Shown in pieces: positions 26,178 to 36,159 of a stretch of DNA of 64,000 nucleotides. Every line of letters starts with the position of its first letter. Positions within the stretch are counted from its first letter, which is position 1. Both the position numbers and the translations under genes were made by a program. This DNA comes from a bacterium (GTDB lineage Bacteria; UBA4055), in contig JAKQBN010000021.1 of NCBI GenBank assembly GCA_029559475.1, forward strand, positions 1-64,000. Reading direction: 5' to 3'. The notes beneath the pieces are model-generated. The model saw only the letters and a list, made by a program, of their open reading frames with translations. It had not been told where the DNA came from and made no database searches.

Positions 26178-27281
26178 ATGAAAAAAAATATCATTTCGTT
26201 CATTGCGCTGGTTTTGGCGTTGATTGCAATCATATCCTGCTCAAAAAATGAAGAACAGGTCAAGCCGGCAGAAACATCTGTTCCAGAACCTGTTATGATT
26301 GTCATCGACACGATGAAAGTCGATTCTCTTATAGCCGACACATGCGAGATCGACACTTTTATTTTCAGCGAATCAATGTTAGATTCTTTTAGCATTGATA
26401 CATCTAATGTACTGCCTTCTGTACCGGCCGAATCCTTCACAACCGACCTTAGCTCTCTAGGTCTCAGGGGAAGCGTTAGATCAGTTTCCGAGATATCCTA
26501 CAAAGCGGAGGATAAATTCGGTGAAATACACAAGGGATTAAAAACAGGAAAAAGCACCATAATAATTTTTGAACCTACGGGAATGATCAGAGAGGAGCAG
26601 AATTTCGGCAGCGACGGAAAAATTCTTAGCTCAAAGAGGAATATTTACGACAACAGCGGAAATAAAATCGAAAATATTTTTGATGCCGAAGGAAAACTTG
26701 ACAACTCGAAGAAGATCAGCTATGATAATAAGGGATGCATCATTGAAGAGACTGTATATAATTCTTTGGGAATACTTGAAAGTAAGTACAAATATAAATA
26801 CTCGGGCGGAAAACTGACTGAAGCGTGCGAATACAATTCAGACGGCAGTGTTTCAAGGGTCGAACTATACGCTTATGACGAGAACGGAAATAAAACCGAA
26901 GAGAATTTTTACAATTCGGAAAGCGAACTGACAGACAGTCACAAGTTCGTTTATGAAAAAGATCCCGCAGGAAATCTTACTGTGAAAGATTATTATAAAA
27001 TTGACGGAGTCGAGAATATTTCATGGGAAAAATTCGATGTTAACGTGAAAAGAACTGAACAGGGTTCAGGGATTAAAGATGATCCTAAAGCCGTTATAAC
27101 ACAGTTTAAATACGATGAAGCGGGAAATATTATTGAAGAAACCTGCAATAATCCCGAACAGATTATAAAATACACTTATGAATACGACAAGACAGGCAAC
27201 TGGATTAAAAGGGTTAGTTTTGAAAAGAAAGTAGGTATACCTCAGGTCCTTACAGAAAGAACTATCCTTTATTTTGAATAA
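26178..27281 (+). CDS. lipoprotein with YD/RHS-like repeats
   Basis: 367 residues. The signal peptide ends in lipobox IISC (Cys21). After an acidic linker (about 25-85), residues 95-365 consist of degenerate 20-25 residue repeats of the YD type: YDNSGNKIENIFDAEGKL, YDENGNKTEENFYNSES, YDEAGNIIEETCNNPE. Such repeats form long strand-rich surface structures. GGGGGAG precedes the ATG. Monocistronic by its own promoter. No toxin domain is attached. Confidence 0.7.
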   Translation: MKKNIISFIALVLALIAIISCSKNEEQVKPAETSVPEPVMIVIDTMKVDSLIADTCEIDTFIFSESMLDSFSIDTSNVLPSVPAESFTTDLSSLGLRGSVRSVSEISYKAEDKFGEIHKGLKTGKSTIIIFEPTGMIREEQNFGSDGKILSSKRNIYDNSGNKIENIFDAEGKLDNSKKISYDNKGCIIEETVYNSLGILESKYKYKYSGGKLTEACEYNSDGSVSRVELYAYDENGNKTEENFYNSESELTDSHKFVYEKDPAGNLTVKDYYKIDGVENISWEKFDVNVKRTEQGSGIKDDPKAVITQFKYDEAGNIIEETCNNPEQIIKYTYEYDKTGNWIKRVSFEKKVGIPQVLTERTILYFE

Positions 27282-27306
27282 ACTTTTCTAAAGATTGTGC
27301 TTTTTT

Positions 27307-27334
27307 TTGACAGTTTATTTTTGTATTATATTAA
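27307..27334 (+). promoter_or_regulatory. predicted promoter of the zinc-ribbon gene
   Basis: TTGACA (27307-27312), 16-base spacer, TATTAA (27329-27334), 56 bases before the ATG. Confidence 0.45.
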
Positions 27335-27390
27335 TATGACCGGATATTTTAATAAATATCTAACGCCAAAATCAAAGAAGGAGTCTTATC

Positions 27391-27612
27391 ATGATGAAAG
27401 ACAAGGTAAGGATCAAGTGCGCCTCGTGCGGCGCGGACATCGGAGAGCTTCATAAATCTCCCGAAAAAAAGTACATGGGCTGCGGAAGCTGCGGTAAAAG
27501 AACTCTTGTAACGATAAACAAGGACGGATCGGTCATTACCAAAATATACGAAGAAAAGCATTTGGAACATCACAGCACAGAGAACGCTGTAAAAAGCTCT
27601 TTAAAAAAATAG
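27391..27612 (+). CDS. small zinc-ribbon protein
   Basis: 73 residues. CASCGADIGE and CGSCGKRTLV give two CxxC knuckles (Cys11, 14 and about 31, 34) of a one-zinc ribbon, followed by a basic/histidine-bearing tail. Adjacent ATGs at 27391 and 27394 cannot be separated; GGAG lies upstream. It has its own promoter and a strong terminator. Function unknown; nucleic acid or protein binding is usual for such ribbons. Confidence 0.7.
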   Translation: MMKDKVRIKCASCGADIGELHKSPEKKYMGCGSCGKRTLVTINKDGSVITKIYEEKHLEHHSTENAVKSSLKK

Positions 27613-27634
27613 CATCAGTTATTAATTATTCGGC

Positions 27635-27662
27635 AAAAAGGGCTGCGGACGCAGCCCTTTTT
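27635..27662. terminator. strong rho-independent terminator
   Basis: GGGCTGC and GCAGCCC form a perfect stem with loop GGAC, flanked by A5 and T5, 22 bases after the zinc-ribbon gene. Symmetric flanks let it act in both directions. Confidence 0.9.
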
Positions 27663-27667
27663 GTTTG

Positions 27668-27696
27668 TTGACATTAACGATTAAAAAATATATATT
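27668..27696 (+). promoter_or_regulatory. predicted promoter of lepA-lepB
   Basis: TTGACA (27668-27673), 17-base spacer, TATATT (27691-27696), immediately after the terminator and 29 bases before the lepA ATG. Confidence 0.75.
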
Positions 27697-27725
27697 TCGC
27701 GCGGAAATTATAAAAAAGAGACAAG

Positions 27726-29522
27726 ATGAAAGACCATATACGAAATTTCTGCATAATAGCGCACATTGATCACGGCAAATCAACTCTTGCCGACAGGCTT
27801 CTAGAACAGACGGGAACTCTAACCAGCCGCGAAATGAGAAACCAGACCCTCGACAACATGGATCTCGAGCAGGAGCGCGGTATTACGATCAAGTCACACG
27901 CCGTAACGATGAATTATACAGCAAAAGACGGCAGAACATACATTCTTAACCTTATTGATACTCCCGGGCACGTTGACTTTACTTATGAGGTTTCAAGAAG
28001 CATCGCGGCATGCGAAGGAGCGATCCTGGTAGTTGACGCTTCTCAGGGAGTTGAAGCTCAGACGCTTTCCAATCTTTATCTTGCGATGGGGCATGATCTC
28101 GAGATCATTCCGGTCATAAACAAGATAGATCTTCCTGCAGCCCAGCCTGAACACGTGGCTAAGCAGGTCAAAGATCTTATCGGATGCGTAGATTCTGAAA
28201 TAGTTTACACTTCCGCAAAAACAGGAGTAGGAATAGACGATCTCTTGGAAAAGATCATTGCCGTTATCCCACCGCCCAAAGGAAAAGACGAACAGCCCCT
28301 ACAGGCTCTGATCTTCGACTCAATGTATGATCAGTTCAGGGGCGCAGTCGCATATATCAAGCTCGTAAACGGCACAATCAGGCAGGGCGATAAAATTAAA
28401 ATGTTCAATCAGGACATGCCTTTCGAGGTCGAAGAGATCGGCATCTTAAAGCTGGACAGGTTCAAACGCAACCAACTGTCGGCAGGCGAGGTCGGATATC
28501 TTATCACAGGAACAAAGAATGCCAGGGACATTAAGGTCGGCGATACTGTTACATACGCAAAGAACGGGGCGGAGCTTCCCCTTCCCGGGTATCAGGATAT
28601 TAAACCTATGGTCTATTCAGGCGTGTTCCCTGTCAGTACTGAAGATTACGACGATCTGAAAGATTCGCTCGAGAAATTGAAGCTCAACGACTCGTCTCTT
28701 GTATATACTCCTGAAAGTTCTACAGCGCTGGGATTCGGATTCAGGGTCGGCTATCTCGGGCTTCTTCACATGGAGATAATCCACGAAAGACTAGAGCGCG
28801 AATACGATATGTCAGTAATAAATACATTCCCTAACGTTACATATAATGTTTATCTGACATCAGGCGAAATGGAAGTCGTGAACAATCCTAAAGACTTCGA
28901 CATGAGTAAAAACATTCAGAGAGTCGAAGAACCTTTCATCAAAGCTCAGATAATTACTCTGACCGAGCATATCGGGCCGATCATGAAGCTTTCTCTGGAA
29001 AGGAGAGGCATTTACATAGGCACGGATTACATCGATGAGACCAGAGTAGTTCTAAAATATAATTTTCCGCTTTCTGAAGTGATATTTGATTTCTTTGATA
29101 AGCTGAAATCAATTTCCAGAGGCTACGCATCTTTCGATTACGAGATCGCCGGATATCAGCCGACAGAAATGGTACGACTTGATATTCTATTGAACGGTGA
29201 GAAAGTCGATGCCCTTGCCGCAATAATACATAAAGATAAAGCATATCACTACGGCGAGAACATCTGCCGAAAACTGAAAGACATCATTCCCCGCCAGATG
29301 TTCGACTGCGCTATACAGGCCGCTATCGGTTCGAGGATAATTTCAAGATCAACAGTTAAGGCTTTAAGAAAAGACGTACTCGCAAAATGCTACGGAGGAG
29401 ATATCTCAAGGAAAAGAAAGCTTCTCGAAAAACAGAAGAAAGGCAAGAAGAAAATGAAGCAGATAGGATCGGTCGAACTGCCCCAGGAAGCATTTTTAGC
29501 TCTTTTAAAGGTGGATGAATAA
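27726..29522 (+). CDS. lepA: elongation factor 4 (back-translocating ribosomal GTPase)
   Basis: 598 residues, the family length. GTPase motifs [17 protein letters not shown] and NKIDLP are intact, switch I includes QERGITIK, and the LepA-specific C-terminal domain ([38 protein letters not shown]) is complete. Acts on stalled ribosomes. Overlaps lepB by 8 bases, a pairing common in bacteria. Confidence 0.98.
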   Translation: MKDHIRNFCIIAHIDHGKSTLADRLLEQTGTLTSREMRNQTLDNMDLEQERGITIKSHAVTMNYTAKDGRTYILNLIDTPGHVDFTYEVSRSIAACEGAILVVDASQGVEAQTLSNLYLAMGHDLEIIPVINKIDLPAAQPEHVAKQVKDLIGCVDSEIVYTSAKTGVGIDDLLEKIIAVIPPPKGKDEQPLQALIFDSMYDQFRGAVAYIKLVNGTIRQGDKIKMFNQDMPFEVEEIGILKLDRFKRNQLSAGEVGYLITGTKNARDIKVGDTVTYAKNGAELPLPGYQDIKPMVYSGVFPVSTEDYDDLKDSLEKLKLNDSSLVYTPESSTALGFGFRVGYLGLLHMEIIHERLEREYDMSVINTFPNVTYNVYLTSGEMEVVNNPKDFDMSKNIQRVEEPFIKAQIITLTEHIGPIMKLSLERRGIYIGTDYIDETRVVLKYNFPLSEVIFDFFDKLKSISRGYASFDYEIAGYQPTEMVRLDILLNGEKVDALAAIIHKDKAYHYGENICRKLKDIIPRQMFDCAIQAAIGSRIISRSTVKALRKDVLAKCYGGDISRKRKLLEKQKKGKKKMKQIGSVELPQEAFLALLKVDE

Positions 29523-30144
29523 GTCAAAATACATAATATTTATCTTTATCCTGCTTGCTATTCTCATAAGCAAGGCTGTAGTTTTCGATTTTTACAAAGT
29601 AACATCAGCATCAATGTCAGAAACCCTGCTTCCGGGAGATTTCATACTGATAAACAGGCTCGTATTCGGAACACATACGCCGAACAGAATAAATGTCCCC
29701 TTCATTAATTACAGTTTTTCAATACCATCTGCAAAAATTCCTCCCCTCAGGCATATCAGGCAGGGTGATATTGTGGTCATACGCAAAAACAATCATCCCG
29801 AATGCGAGAACGATCTTGTGAAAAGAGTAGCCGCTGTCGAAGGTCAGTCGATAACTATGATCGATGATAACATTTTTGTGGACGGAATTCTCGCTTATGA
29901 CCCTGAATATGCTCAGAACGACACTACAGAAATAGAGATCAAAGACGGCTCTTTCTACGATACATTTGTAGTGCCTGAAGAAAAACTATTCGTGCTTGGA
30001 GATAATTATCTGACAAGCTATGATTCGAGAGATTTCGGATATGTTGACACTAATGAGATCATCGGCAAAGCCGTTATAGTTTACGCATCAAAGGATATTG
30101 ACGGCAGTTTCAGATGGAAAAGATTTTTTAAGTATCTGGAATAA
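29515..30144 (+). CDS. lepB: signal peptidase I
   Basis: 209 residues with one N-terminal membrane helix (6-24). The catalytic serine lies in [12 protein letters not shown] (Ser33) and the general-base lysine in [11 protein letters not shown] (Lys103); [14 protein letters not shown] is the conserved box E. Cleaves signal peptides such as those of the many exported proteins in this window. Overlaps lepA, so translation is likely coupled. Confidence 0.95.
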   Translation: MNKSKYIIFIFILLAILISKAVVFDFYKVTSASMSETLLPGDFILINRLVFGTHTPNRINVPFINYSFSIPSAKIPPLRHIRQGDIVVIRKNNHPECENDLVKRVAAVEGQSITMIDDNIFVDGILAYDPEYAQNDTTEIEIKDGSFYDTFVVPEEKLFVLGDNYLTSYDSRDFGYVDTNEIIGKAVIVYASKDIDGSFRWKRFFKYLE

Positions 30145-30146
30145 TA

Positions 30147-30995
30147 TTATTTTCTTGTCTTTATCTCTAAAACCTGCTCATCAAATTCAGCAGCTTTTGA
30201 GCTTTTTCCTTCTTTTTTTGTGATCTTGATCCCTCTGGTTTTCACGCCTGTGTCTTCAGGTTTTTCTCCGACAGTATATACAGAACCCGCATTCTCGACC
30301 TTCACATCTCCAAGCTCGCCTGTGCTTGCATAAACTATTATTTTCTCTGAACCGAAGGGCGGGCTGACGGTCAGATCGTACTGATCTTTTCCCGACGGAA
30401 GCGAATAGACCGTTCCACCTTCGAAGTAGTTGTCTTTTCTGAACGGATTAGGCAGTATTTGAACCTGAGTACCGTCGTTCTGAACATATACCACCCTTGC
30501 AAAGAAAGGCTTGTTGCCTTTCATGAATAAACTTATCTTTTCGCCTTCTTTATAGTCCGTTTTATCCTTATCTGTCCATAATCTGACGGCAAGTGGAGCT
30601 GTCGGAGATTCTGCCATTTCAGCTTTTTTCGGGCTGTCTTTGATCTCTTTCGGTGTTACTTCGACCTTTAAAGTGATCTTATAGCTTTCGCCCATTGTAT
30701 CGTCCTTTATCCACTCACCCTTAAGTTCTTCCAGAACTTTAACTACAGCTTGCGAAAACGCATCTACAAGATCTTTTTCCATCACATAATCTCTTATCGT
30801 AGTCTCAGAGGATATGAATGTGCTCGCGTTCTCGCTTGCATTTCGAAGTGCGTTAGCCTTAGCTTCGCTCATGGTATCTTTTCTTGTCTTGTCGTCGCCC
30901 ATGCTAGCTGTTCCGGTTGCCTCTATAACCACAGACTGAACGGCGAACAAGCCTGTAACTAAGATCAAAAGTGTTGTAAGAAAATAGTTTTTCAT
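30147..30995 (-). CDS. exported protein with LPP20-like and DUF4384 domains
   Basis: 282 residues with a signal peptide (1-18). Residues 22-115 (EATGTASMGD, SEAKANALRNASENASTFI) form an LPP20-like domain related to the tandem genes at 4380-6701. Residues 130-235 are DUF4384 (PLAVRLWTDKDKTDYKEGE, ARVVYVQNDGTQVQILPNP, YFEGGTVYSLPSG), a carbohydrate- or surface-associated beta domain often found on periplasmic kinases and caspases. Converges on lepB with a 2-base gap. Confidence 0.75.
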   Translation of the reverse strand: MKNYFLTTLLILVTGLFAVQSVVIEATGTASMGDDKTRKDTMSEAKANALRNASENASTFISSETTIRDYVMEKDLVDAFSQAVVKVLEELKGEWIKDDTMGESYKITLKVEVTPKEIKDSPKKAEMAESPTAPLAVRLWTDKDKTDYKEGEKISLFMKGNKPFFARVVYVQNDGTQVQILPNPFRKDNYFEGGTVYSLPSGKDQYDLTVSPPFGSEKIIVYASTGELGDVKVENAGSVYTVGEKPEDTGVKTRGIKITKKEGKSSKAAEFDEQVLEIKTRK

Positions 30996-31084
30996 TTTTT
31001 CACTCCGTTTAAATTACGTCAATTTAATAAGACATTAAGTTATGTGCAAATATTTTCAATTATTCCACTTCTCTCTATAAATTT

Positions 31085-32275
31085 TCAGATCATGCATGAA
31101 GGTACAACACTGATACCTTTATATTTCATTTTCTGCTTACCTCCGTAAATAAGTAAAGCATCTTTTGCGTCTCCTCCGGATAAATTTATAAAATAATGCA
31201 GTCCGTCAAGAAAACTGCTGCTGAATGTTTCTCCGGATTTTATTTCGACTGGGATAAGCTTCTGACCATCTTCGATTATCATATCCACTTCGTGCCCTGT
31301 TGAATCCCTCCAGAAATAAAGAGATGGAAGTTCTTTTCTGTTGTATGCAGATTTGATGAACTCTGATATACAGTAGCTTTCAAAAATGCTTCCTCTGTAT
31401 GGAGATAACCTTATATCTTCAGGTTTTTTAATCCCGAGAAGGTAACATAAAAGTCCTGAATCGTAAAAATACAGTTTTGGGCTTTTAATAATTCTTTTTG
31501 AATAATTCTTATGATATGGGTTCAGCCTGAAAGTTATAAAACTTGTTTCAAGAATAGAAAGCCACCTCTGAGCCGTCATATTGCTTATGCCGCAATCTGC
31601 AGCGAGTGAGGATAAATTCAAAAGCTGACCGACCCTTCCCGCACACAATTTAACAAAATCAGTGAACAGGTTAATATCTCCAACATTTATAATTGACCTT
31701 ACATCCCTCTGGACATATAACTGAAAATAATCACTCAGCCATTCCTGCGGCTCAAGGCCTTTATCGTGTATTCTCGGGTAGAATCCTGTATATATTGACT
31801 GATAAATATCAAATTTATCATTGAGTGATCTGCTTTCTATATCATTCGCATCTAATACTAACGGTTTGCCCCCTTCAAGTTCTCTCTTTGTAAAAGGCAT
31901 CAGGTAGAAAATGCTCGCTCTGCCTGCCAATGACTGCGATATACTTTCCAGCAGGAGAAAATTCTGAGAACCGGACAGTATGAACATCCCATTTTTTTTC
32001 TCTTGATCGACTATACCCTGAATGTATGAAAATAGATCGGGAACTCTCTGGGCTTCGTCAATTATCACGCCATTTCTGTATTGAGACAAAAATCCTCTCG
32101 GGTCGTCATACGCGTATTTTCTGCTGTCGGGATCTTCAAGGCTAATATAATCGAAATCGGGGAAAACATATTTCAGCAGCGTAGTCTTGCCTGACTGCCG
32201 CGGACCCGTCAAAGTAATTACGGGATACTTCTTTACTGCATCTCTAAGTTTCTGTTCTAAAGCTCTTTTTATCAT
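31085..32275 (-). CDS. AAA_14/DUF4143 ATPase
   Basis: 396 residues. AAA domain with Walker A GPRQSGKTTLL (24-34) and Walker B GVIIDEAQRVPDL, sensor SGSQNFLL, then the DUF4143 C-terminal domain with DSTGHEVDMIIEDGQKLIPV and EIKSGETF, which resembles a PD-(D/E)XK fold. Widespread in bacteria and archaea, biological role unknown. A second member is at 34120-35343 on the other strand. It has its own promoter. Confidence 0.88.
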   Translation of the reverse strand: MIKRALEQKLRDAVKKYPVITLTGPRQSGKTTLLKYVFPDFDYISLEDPDSRKYAYDDPRGFLSQYRNGVIIDEAQRVPDLFSYIQGIVDQEKKNGMFILSGSQNFLLLESISQSLAGRASIFYLMPFTKRELEGGKPLVLDANDIESRSLNDKFDIYQSIYTGFYPRIHDKGLEPQEWLSDYFQLYVQRDVRSIINVGDINLFTDFVKLCAGRVGQLLNLSSLAADCGISNMTAQRWLSILETSFITFRLNPYHKNYSKRIIKSPKLYFYDSGLLCYLLGIKKPEDIRLSPYRGSIFESYCISEFIKSAYNRKELPSLYFWRDSTGHEVDMIIEDGQKLIPVEIKSGETFSSSFLDGLHYFINLSGGDAKDALLIYGGKQKMKYKGISVVPSCMI

Positions 32276-32314
32276 TTCTTCACTTTGTTTTTGCAGATTT
32301 AACTTTTATTGTTA

Positions 32315-32343
32315 AATTTACAAAACTATGATCAATTAGTCAA
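32315..32343 (-). promoter_or_regulatory. predicted promoter of the first DUF4143 ATPase gene
   Basis: Minus strand TTGACT (32343-32338), 17-base spacer, TAAATT (32320-32315), 39 bases before the ATG. Confidence 0.5.
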
Positions 32344-32437
32344 GGCATTTCTCATTTCCCTGTCACCCGAGCCGTATTTTCAGGATTCCAGCTCGTTTTC
32401 TTTTTGCACAATGCTGTATAGGATTAACCGAATGTAA

Positions 32438-33910
32438 CTATGGAACACTAACTACACGAAATCCGTAGGTATAACCTATGAAATTGGGGTTGTTATTTCC
32501 TCTAAATGTAATGCGGCAGTACGCAGGATAGTGATTCCAACTACCGCTACGTAAAACGCGCGAAGCACCCGAACTAGGTCCTGTAGGATTATTGCTTGGA
32601 CTGTTGTTGTAATAGTCACTGTAAAACCAGTCAGAACACCACTCCCAAACATTGCCTGTCATGTCGAAAATACCAAGCTCGTTGGGTTGTTTGCCTCCGA
32701 CAGCTTTGGTCGAACCACCAGAATTTAAACTGTACCAGGCTACATCGTTTAAATTATCAGAACCGCTATATGTATAATTCCTGCTTTTATTCCCACCTCT
32801 TGCTGCAAACTCCCATTCAGCTTCGGTCGGCAACCTGTATTCTACTCCTTCTTTTTGGCTCAACTTTTTGCAGTATTCTACTGCATCGCTCCACGAAACT
32901 TGTTCCACCGGCAAATTCTCACCTTTAAAATTACTCGGATTTTTACCCATTACTGCCTGATATTGAGCTTGAGTAACTTCGGTTTTTCCTATATAAAAAT
33001 CCCCTACGGTTACGCTATGTATGGGTTTTTCGTCGTTATTCTCGTTACTGCCCATCTGAAATGTGCCACCCTGCACAAAGATCATGTTGCCGCTATCCCT
33101 TTCTATTTCAGACTCAAGATATTGAGGAGTTATTTTCTGAGGCTTCGTGTTTATCGTCATCGGAGCAGCTGAAACTAATGCTCCTGAAAAGCTTACCGTT
33201 GTCTCAAGGCTGGAAGTTTCCCATGGTACCTGAGTACCGCCCGAAATCTGTTTAACATTACGGCGCACTTCCTTAAACGCTTCTTCAACCGGAAGTCCTT
33301 CATTTTTTATAGCTTTCAGCAGTTCCTGAGTATATAACCCGTTTCGCCCTGTGCCGTCTGAAGCTGTCTTCCCCGGGCTTGTGGAATATGCGATCAATGT
33401 CCCGCCCGGAGACTTTCCAACTACAGCAAGACCTTTGCTGACAGAGCGGGAAGATGAAGCAAAAGGGTTATCGCGGCAGGCATCGAGAATAATTATATTC
33501 GTATTGTTGGAATATGCTTCGCACTTTGACAATAGTCGGTCAATATCCATACAATCAAATTCAATGTCAGTTTCGTCATTGATCGTTTTCCCTGTCGGAA
33601 CGAGATAGTTTTTTCCGTTCAGCTGAATACCGTGGCCGGAATAATAAAACACAAAAAGCCCCTGATTAGACATTTTTCCGGTAAAGTCATTAACAGCGCT
33701 TACCATTCCTTTTACGTCATTCACATTATTCTTTAATGTAACCTGAAATCCAAGTGATTTGAGTGTGTTGGCCATATCCTGTGAATCATTAAGGGAATTT
33801 CTCAACGGCGATACGGCATAATCCTTATTGCCAATGACGAGAGCGTATTTCCCGGAGGCAAAGACTAACCCCGTTAAGATTAGAAGTAAAAATATTAGTT
33901 TTGGTTTCAT
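32438..33910 (-). CDS. exported caspase-like (peptidase C14) and FGE-sulfatase domain fusion
   Basis: 490 residues with a signal peptide (1-18). Residues 20-242 are a caspase/metacaspase p20-like domain with catalytic His93 (YYSGHG) and Cys145 (LDACRDNPF). Residues 275-490 are a formylglycine-generating-enzyme-like domain: MIFVQGGTFQMGS, RLPTEAEWEFAARGG, GNVWEWCSDWF and the closing SGSWNHYPAYCR...GFRVV. In such fusions the second domain usually serves as a C-type-lectin-like binding module rather than an oxidase. Both active residues of the protease are present. GGAG precedes the ATG. Flanked by two DUF4143 ATPases, with no obvious substrate gene. Confidence 0.9.
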   Translation of the reverse strand: MKPKLIFLLLILTGLVFASGKYALVIGNKDYAVSPLRNSLNDSQDMANTLKSLGFQVTLKNNVNDVKGMVSAVNDFTGKMSNQGLFVFYYSGHGIQLNGKNYLVPTGKTINDETDIEFDCMDIDRLLSKCEAYSNNTNIIILDACRDNPFASSSRSVSKGLAVVGKSPGGTLIAYSTSPGKTASDGTGRNGLYTQELLKAIKNEGLPVEEAFKEVRRNVKQISGGTQVPWETSSLETTVSFSGALVSAAPMTINTKPQKITPQYLESEIERDSGNMIFVQGGTFQMGSNENNDEKPIHSVTVGDFYIGKTEVTQAQYQAVMGKNPSNFKGENLPVEQVSWSDAVEYCKKLSQKEGVEYRLPTEAEWEFAARGGNKSRNYTYSGSDNLNDVAWYSLNSGGSTKAVGGKQPNELGIFDMTGNVWEWCSDWFYSDYYNNSPSNNPTGPSSGASRVLRSGSWNHYPAYCRITFRGNNNPNFIGYTYGFRVVSVP

Positions 33911-33946
33911 TTGCCAATCTCCGGTACTTACATCATAATTCTGTTC

Positions 33947-33975
33947 AATATACTAAATTTTTCTTTCAATGTAAA
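33947..33975 (-). promoter_or_regulatory. predicted promoter of the caspase-FGE gene
   Basis: Minus strand TTTACA (33975-33970), 17-base spacer, TATATT (33952-33947), 37 bases before the ATG. Confidence 0.55.
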
Positions 33976-34069
33976 CATTCCAATAAAATAATCCGCGCGG
34001 ATTTTACTGACTTCAAACATTTATTCCGGCTATTTTGCAGCGTCGTCGCGAATTAACCGATGTTTTTTC

Positions 34070-34098
34070 TTGCAATTACGATTAAAATATGTTATATT
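34070..34098 (+). promoter_or_regulatory. predicted promoter of the second DUF4143 ATPase gene
   Basis: TTGCAA (34070-34075), 17-base spacer, TATATT (34093-34098). Transcription from about 34105 would exclude the ATG at 34060 and supports the start at 34120. Confidence 0.55.
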
Positions 34099-34119
34099 TA
34101 TAAAAAAATGGAGCTGGTA

Positions 34120-35343
34120 ATGTACACAAAAAGAACTCTAGAAAATTATATTGATAAGGCTACAAATCAGTTTCCCGCTTTGCTTTTAATTGGCGCTAGG
34201 CAGGTTGGCAAAACTACTTTACTGAAACATTTGAGCACTGATAAACGGACTTACATAACATTAGATGATCCCGATATTTTAAATCTGGCAAAGAACGATC
34301 CTGCCTTATTTTTTAAAAGATTCCCGCCCCCTTTACTAATTGATGAAATTCAATACGCACCCGAATTACTGCCTTATATTAAAATCCTGATTGACAGTAA
34401 CAGGCAATCAGGAACTTTCTGGCTGACCGGATCTCAACAGTTTCATCTTATGAAAGGCGTTTCAGAGTCATTGGCAGGAAGAGTAGGGATAATCAATCTG
34501 TTAGGATTATCAAAGCACGAAATCATGAATAAAAAACAGAATTACAATTCTTTTTTACCTACTCTTGATGAAATTGGGAAAAGAGACATAATCAACAAAA
34601 AGATAAGCCTGAAAGAATTATATCAACTCATCTGGAGAGGTTCTTATCCCGCTTTATACAATTCCGGTAATATTGATAAAGAATTATTTTACAGTTCTTA
34701 TATTCAGACATACATACAAAGGGATGTAAGAGACCTTGCCAAAGTCGGAGATGAAACTGCATTCTTGAGATTTATTAAAGCTACAGCCGCCAGAACAGGA
34801 GGTTTATTAAATATGTCCGATCTTGCCAGAGACGCAGATATTGCTCCTAATACTGCAAAATCATGGCTGTCAATCCTTAAAACAAGCGGAATTATTTACC
34901 TTCTCGAGCCTTATTATACAAATGTTTCAAAACGGCTTGTAAAATCTCCCAAATTATATTTTCTGGACACAGGACTTTGTAGCTACCTTACAGGCTGGTC
35001 GAGTCCTGAAACACTTGAATTGGGAGCAATGAGCGGGGCAATGCTTGAAACTTGGATCTTAATTGAAATATTAAAAAGTTATTGGCATAATGGAAAAAAT
35101 GGCAGTTTTTACTATTACAGAGATAAGGATTCAAATGAAATAGACCTGCTGATTGAAATTGACGGTACAATTTATCCCATTGAGTTCAAGAAAACAGCTT
35201 CTCCAAGAAAAGAACACATTAAACATTTTCATCTCCTACAGAAACTAAATATGCCTATCGGATCAGGCGGGGTAATATGCCTGTGCGACAACTATCTTCC
35301 TTTAGAAGAAAATATCTGGTCTATACCGGTGAGTTTAATATAA
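34120..35343 (+). CDS. AAA_14/DUF4143 ATPase, second copy
   Basis: 407 residues. Walker A GARQVGKTTLLKH (about 24-36), Walker B PPLLIDEIQYAPELL, sensor TGSQQFHLM, DUF4143 tail with DSNEIDLLIEIDGTIYPI and EFKKTA. Same architecture as 31085-32275 but clearly diverged, so not a recent duplicate. GGAG lies 6 bases before the ATG at 34120. Converges with the lysine operon, whose last gene ends 30 bases away. Confidence 0.87.
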   Translation: MYTKRTLENYIDKATNQFPALLLIGARQVGKTTLLKHLSTDKRTYITLDDPDILNLAKNDPALFFKRFPPPLLIDEIQYAPELLPYIKILIDSNRQSGTFWLTGSQQFHLMKGVSESLAGRVGIINLLGLSKHEIMNKKQNYNSFLPTLDEIGKRDIINKKISLKELYQLIWRGSYPALYNSGNIDKELFYSSYIQTYIQRDVRDLAKVGDETAFLRFIKATAARTGGLLNMSDLARDADIAPNTAKSWLSILKTSGIIYLLEPYYTNVSKRLVKSPKLYFLDTGLCSYLTGWSSPETLELGAMSGAMLETWILIEILKSYWHNGKNGSFYYYRDKDSNEIDLLIEIDGTIYPIEFKKTASPRKEHIKHFHLLQKLNMPIGSGGVICLCDNYLPLEENIWSIPVSLI

Positions 35344-35373
35344 ACTTACCGTAATGCAAATTATAACAATCCC

Positions 35374-36159
35374 CTACTTCTTCATCTTCTTCGCGATCTC
35401 GGTGACGGCGAATGAAGCTACATCATCGGCGTACTTGCCCGGTCCGAATCCCGCGTCATACCCCAGTTCCTTAGCAAGCTCGTGAGAAATTCTCGGTCCG
35501 CCTGCGACAAGGATGACTTTTTCCCTGAGTCCTTCAGCTTCGAGAAGCTCGACAAGCTCTGTCAGGTTTTGTATATGAACATTCTTCTGAGTTACGGTTT
35601 GAGATACAAGCAGGACATCAGCCTTGAGTTCTTTCGCTTTAGCGATAAAATCCTCATTGGCTACCTGGCTTCCGAGATTATAGGCTTCGATCATTTCATA
35701 TCTTTCAAGCCCGTAATGTCCCGCATAGCCTTTCATGTTCATGATGGCGTCGATCCCTACTGTATGAGCGTCGGTTCCTGTGCTTGCGCCTATAATGACT
35801 ATCTTTCTACCTATATTTTCTTTTATAAAATCATTCGTCTGATGCATATCCATTACTTCCGTCTCAACTACATGAACTTTAATGTTAGTCACATCGACAG
35901 AATGAACCGTATTGCCGTAAACGACAAAGAATGTAAATTCCTTATCGAGCGCTTTAGCATACGCTACATTAGGCTCTTCGAATCCCATTTTTTTGGCAAG
36001 CTGTTTGGCCGCTTCTTCGGCTTTGGGATCATTGGGCAGGGGAAGCGTGAATGACAACTGGACTTTTCCGTCGTTCATTGTGTCGCCGTAAGGTTTTATC
36101 TTTGTCAGATCCAGAGTCTTATCGAATTCCTTTTTATCCATTGAATATAACCCGCTCAT
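35374..36159 (-). CDS. kamE: lysine 5,6-aminomutase, beta (B12-binding) subunit
   Basis: 261 residues. The cobalamin motif DAHTVGID (DxHxxG) lies at about 127-134 and the Rossmann B12 fold ends in VILVAGGPRISHELAKELG. With KamD it moves the terminal amino group of L-beta-lysine to C5, giving 3,5-diaminohexanoate, using adenosylcobalamin and PLP. Start overlaps the kamD stop (ATGA), as expected for subunits made in equal amounts. Last gene of the operon; no clear terminator hairpin is seen after it. Confidence 0.96.
   Translation of the reverse strand: MSGLYSMDKKEFDKTLDLTKIKPYGDTMNDGKVQLSFTLPLPNDPKAEEAAKQLAKKMGFEEPNVAYAKALDKEFTFFVVYGNTVHSVDVTNIKVHVVETEVMDMHQTNDFIKENIGRKIVIIGASTGTDAHTVGIDAIMNMKGYAGHYGLERYEMIEAYNLGSQVANEDFIAKAKELKADVLLVSQTVTQKNVHIQNLTELVELLEAEGLREKVILVAGGPRISHELAKELGYDAGFGPGKYADDVASFAVTEIAKKMKK

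Noticed and set aside
32438-32560. Possible variable region of a diversity-generating retroelement at the end of the caspase-FGE gene
   Set aside because: The FGE-type C-terminus fits the usual target, but no template repeat, reverse transcriptase or accessory gene is in the window.
31085-35343. The DUF4143 ATPase / caspase region as a known phage-defence system
   Set aside because: Caspases occur in some defence systems, but this one has a signal peptide and no toxin, sensor or gasdermin-like partner; DUF4143 ATPases are widespread without that role.
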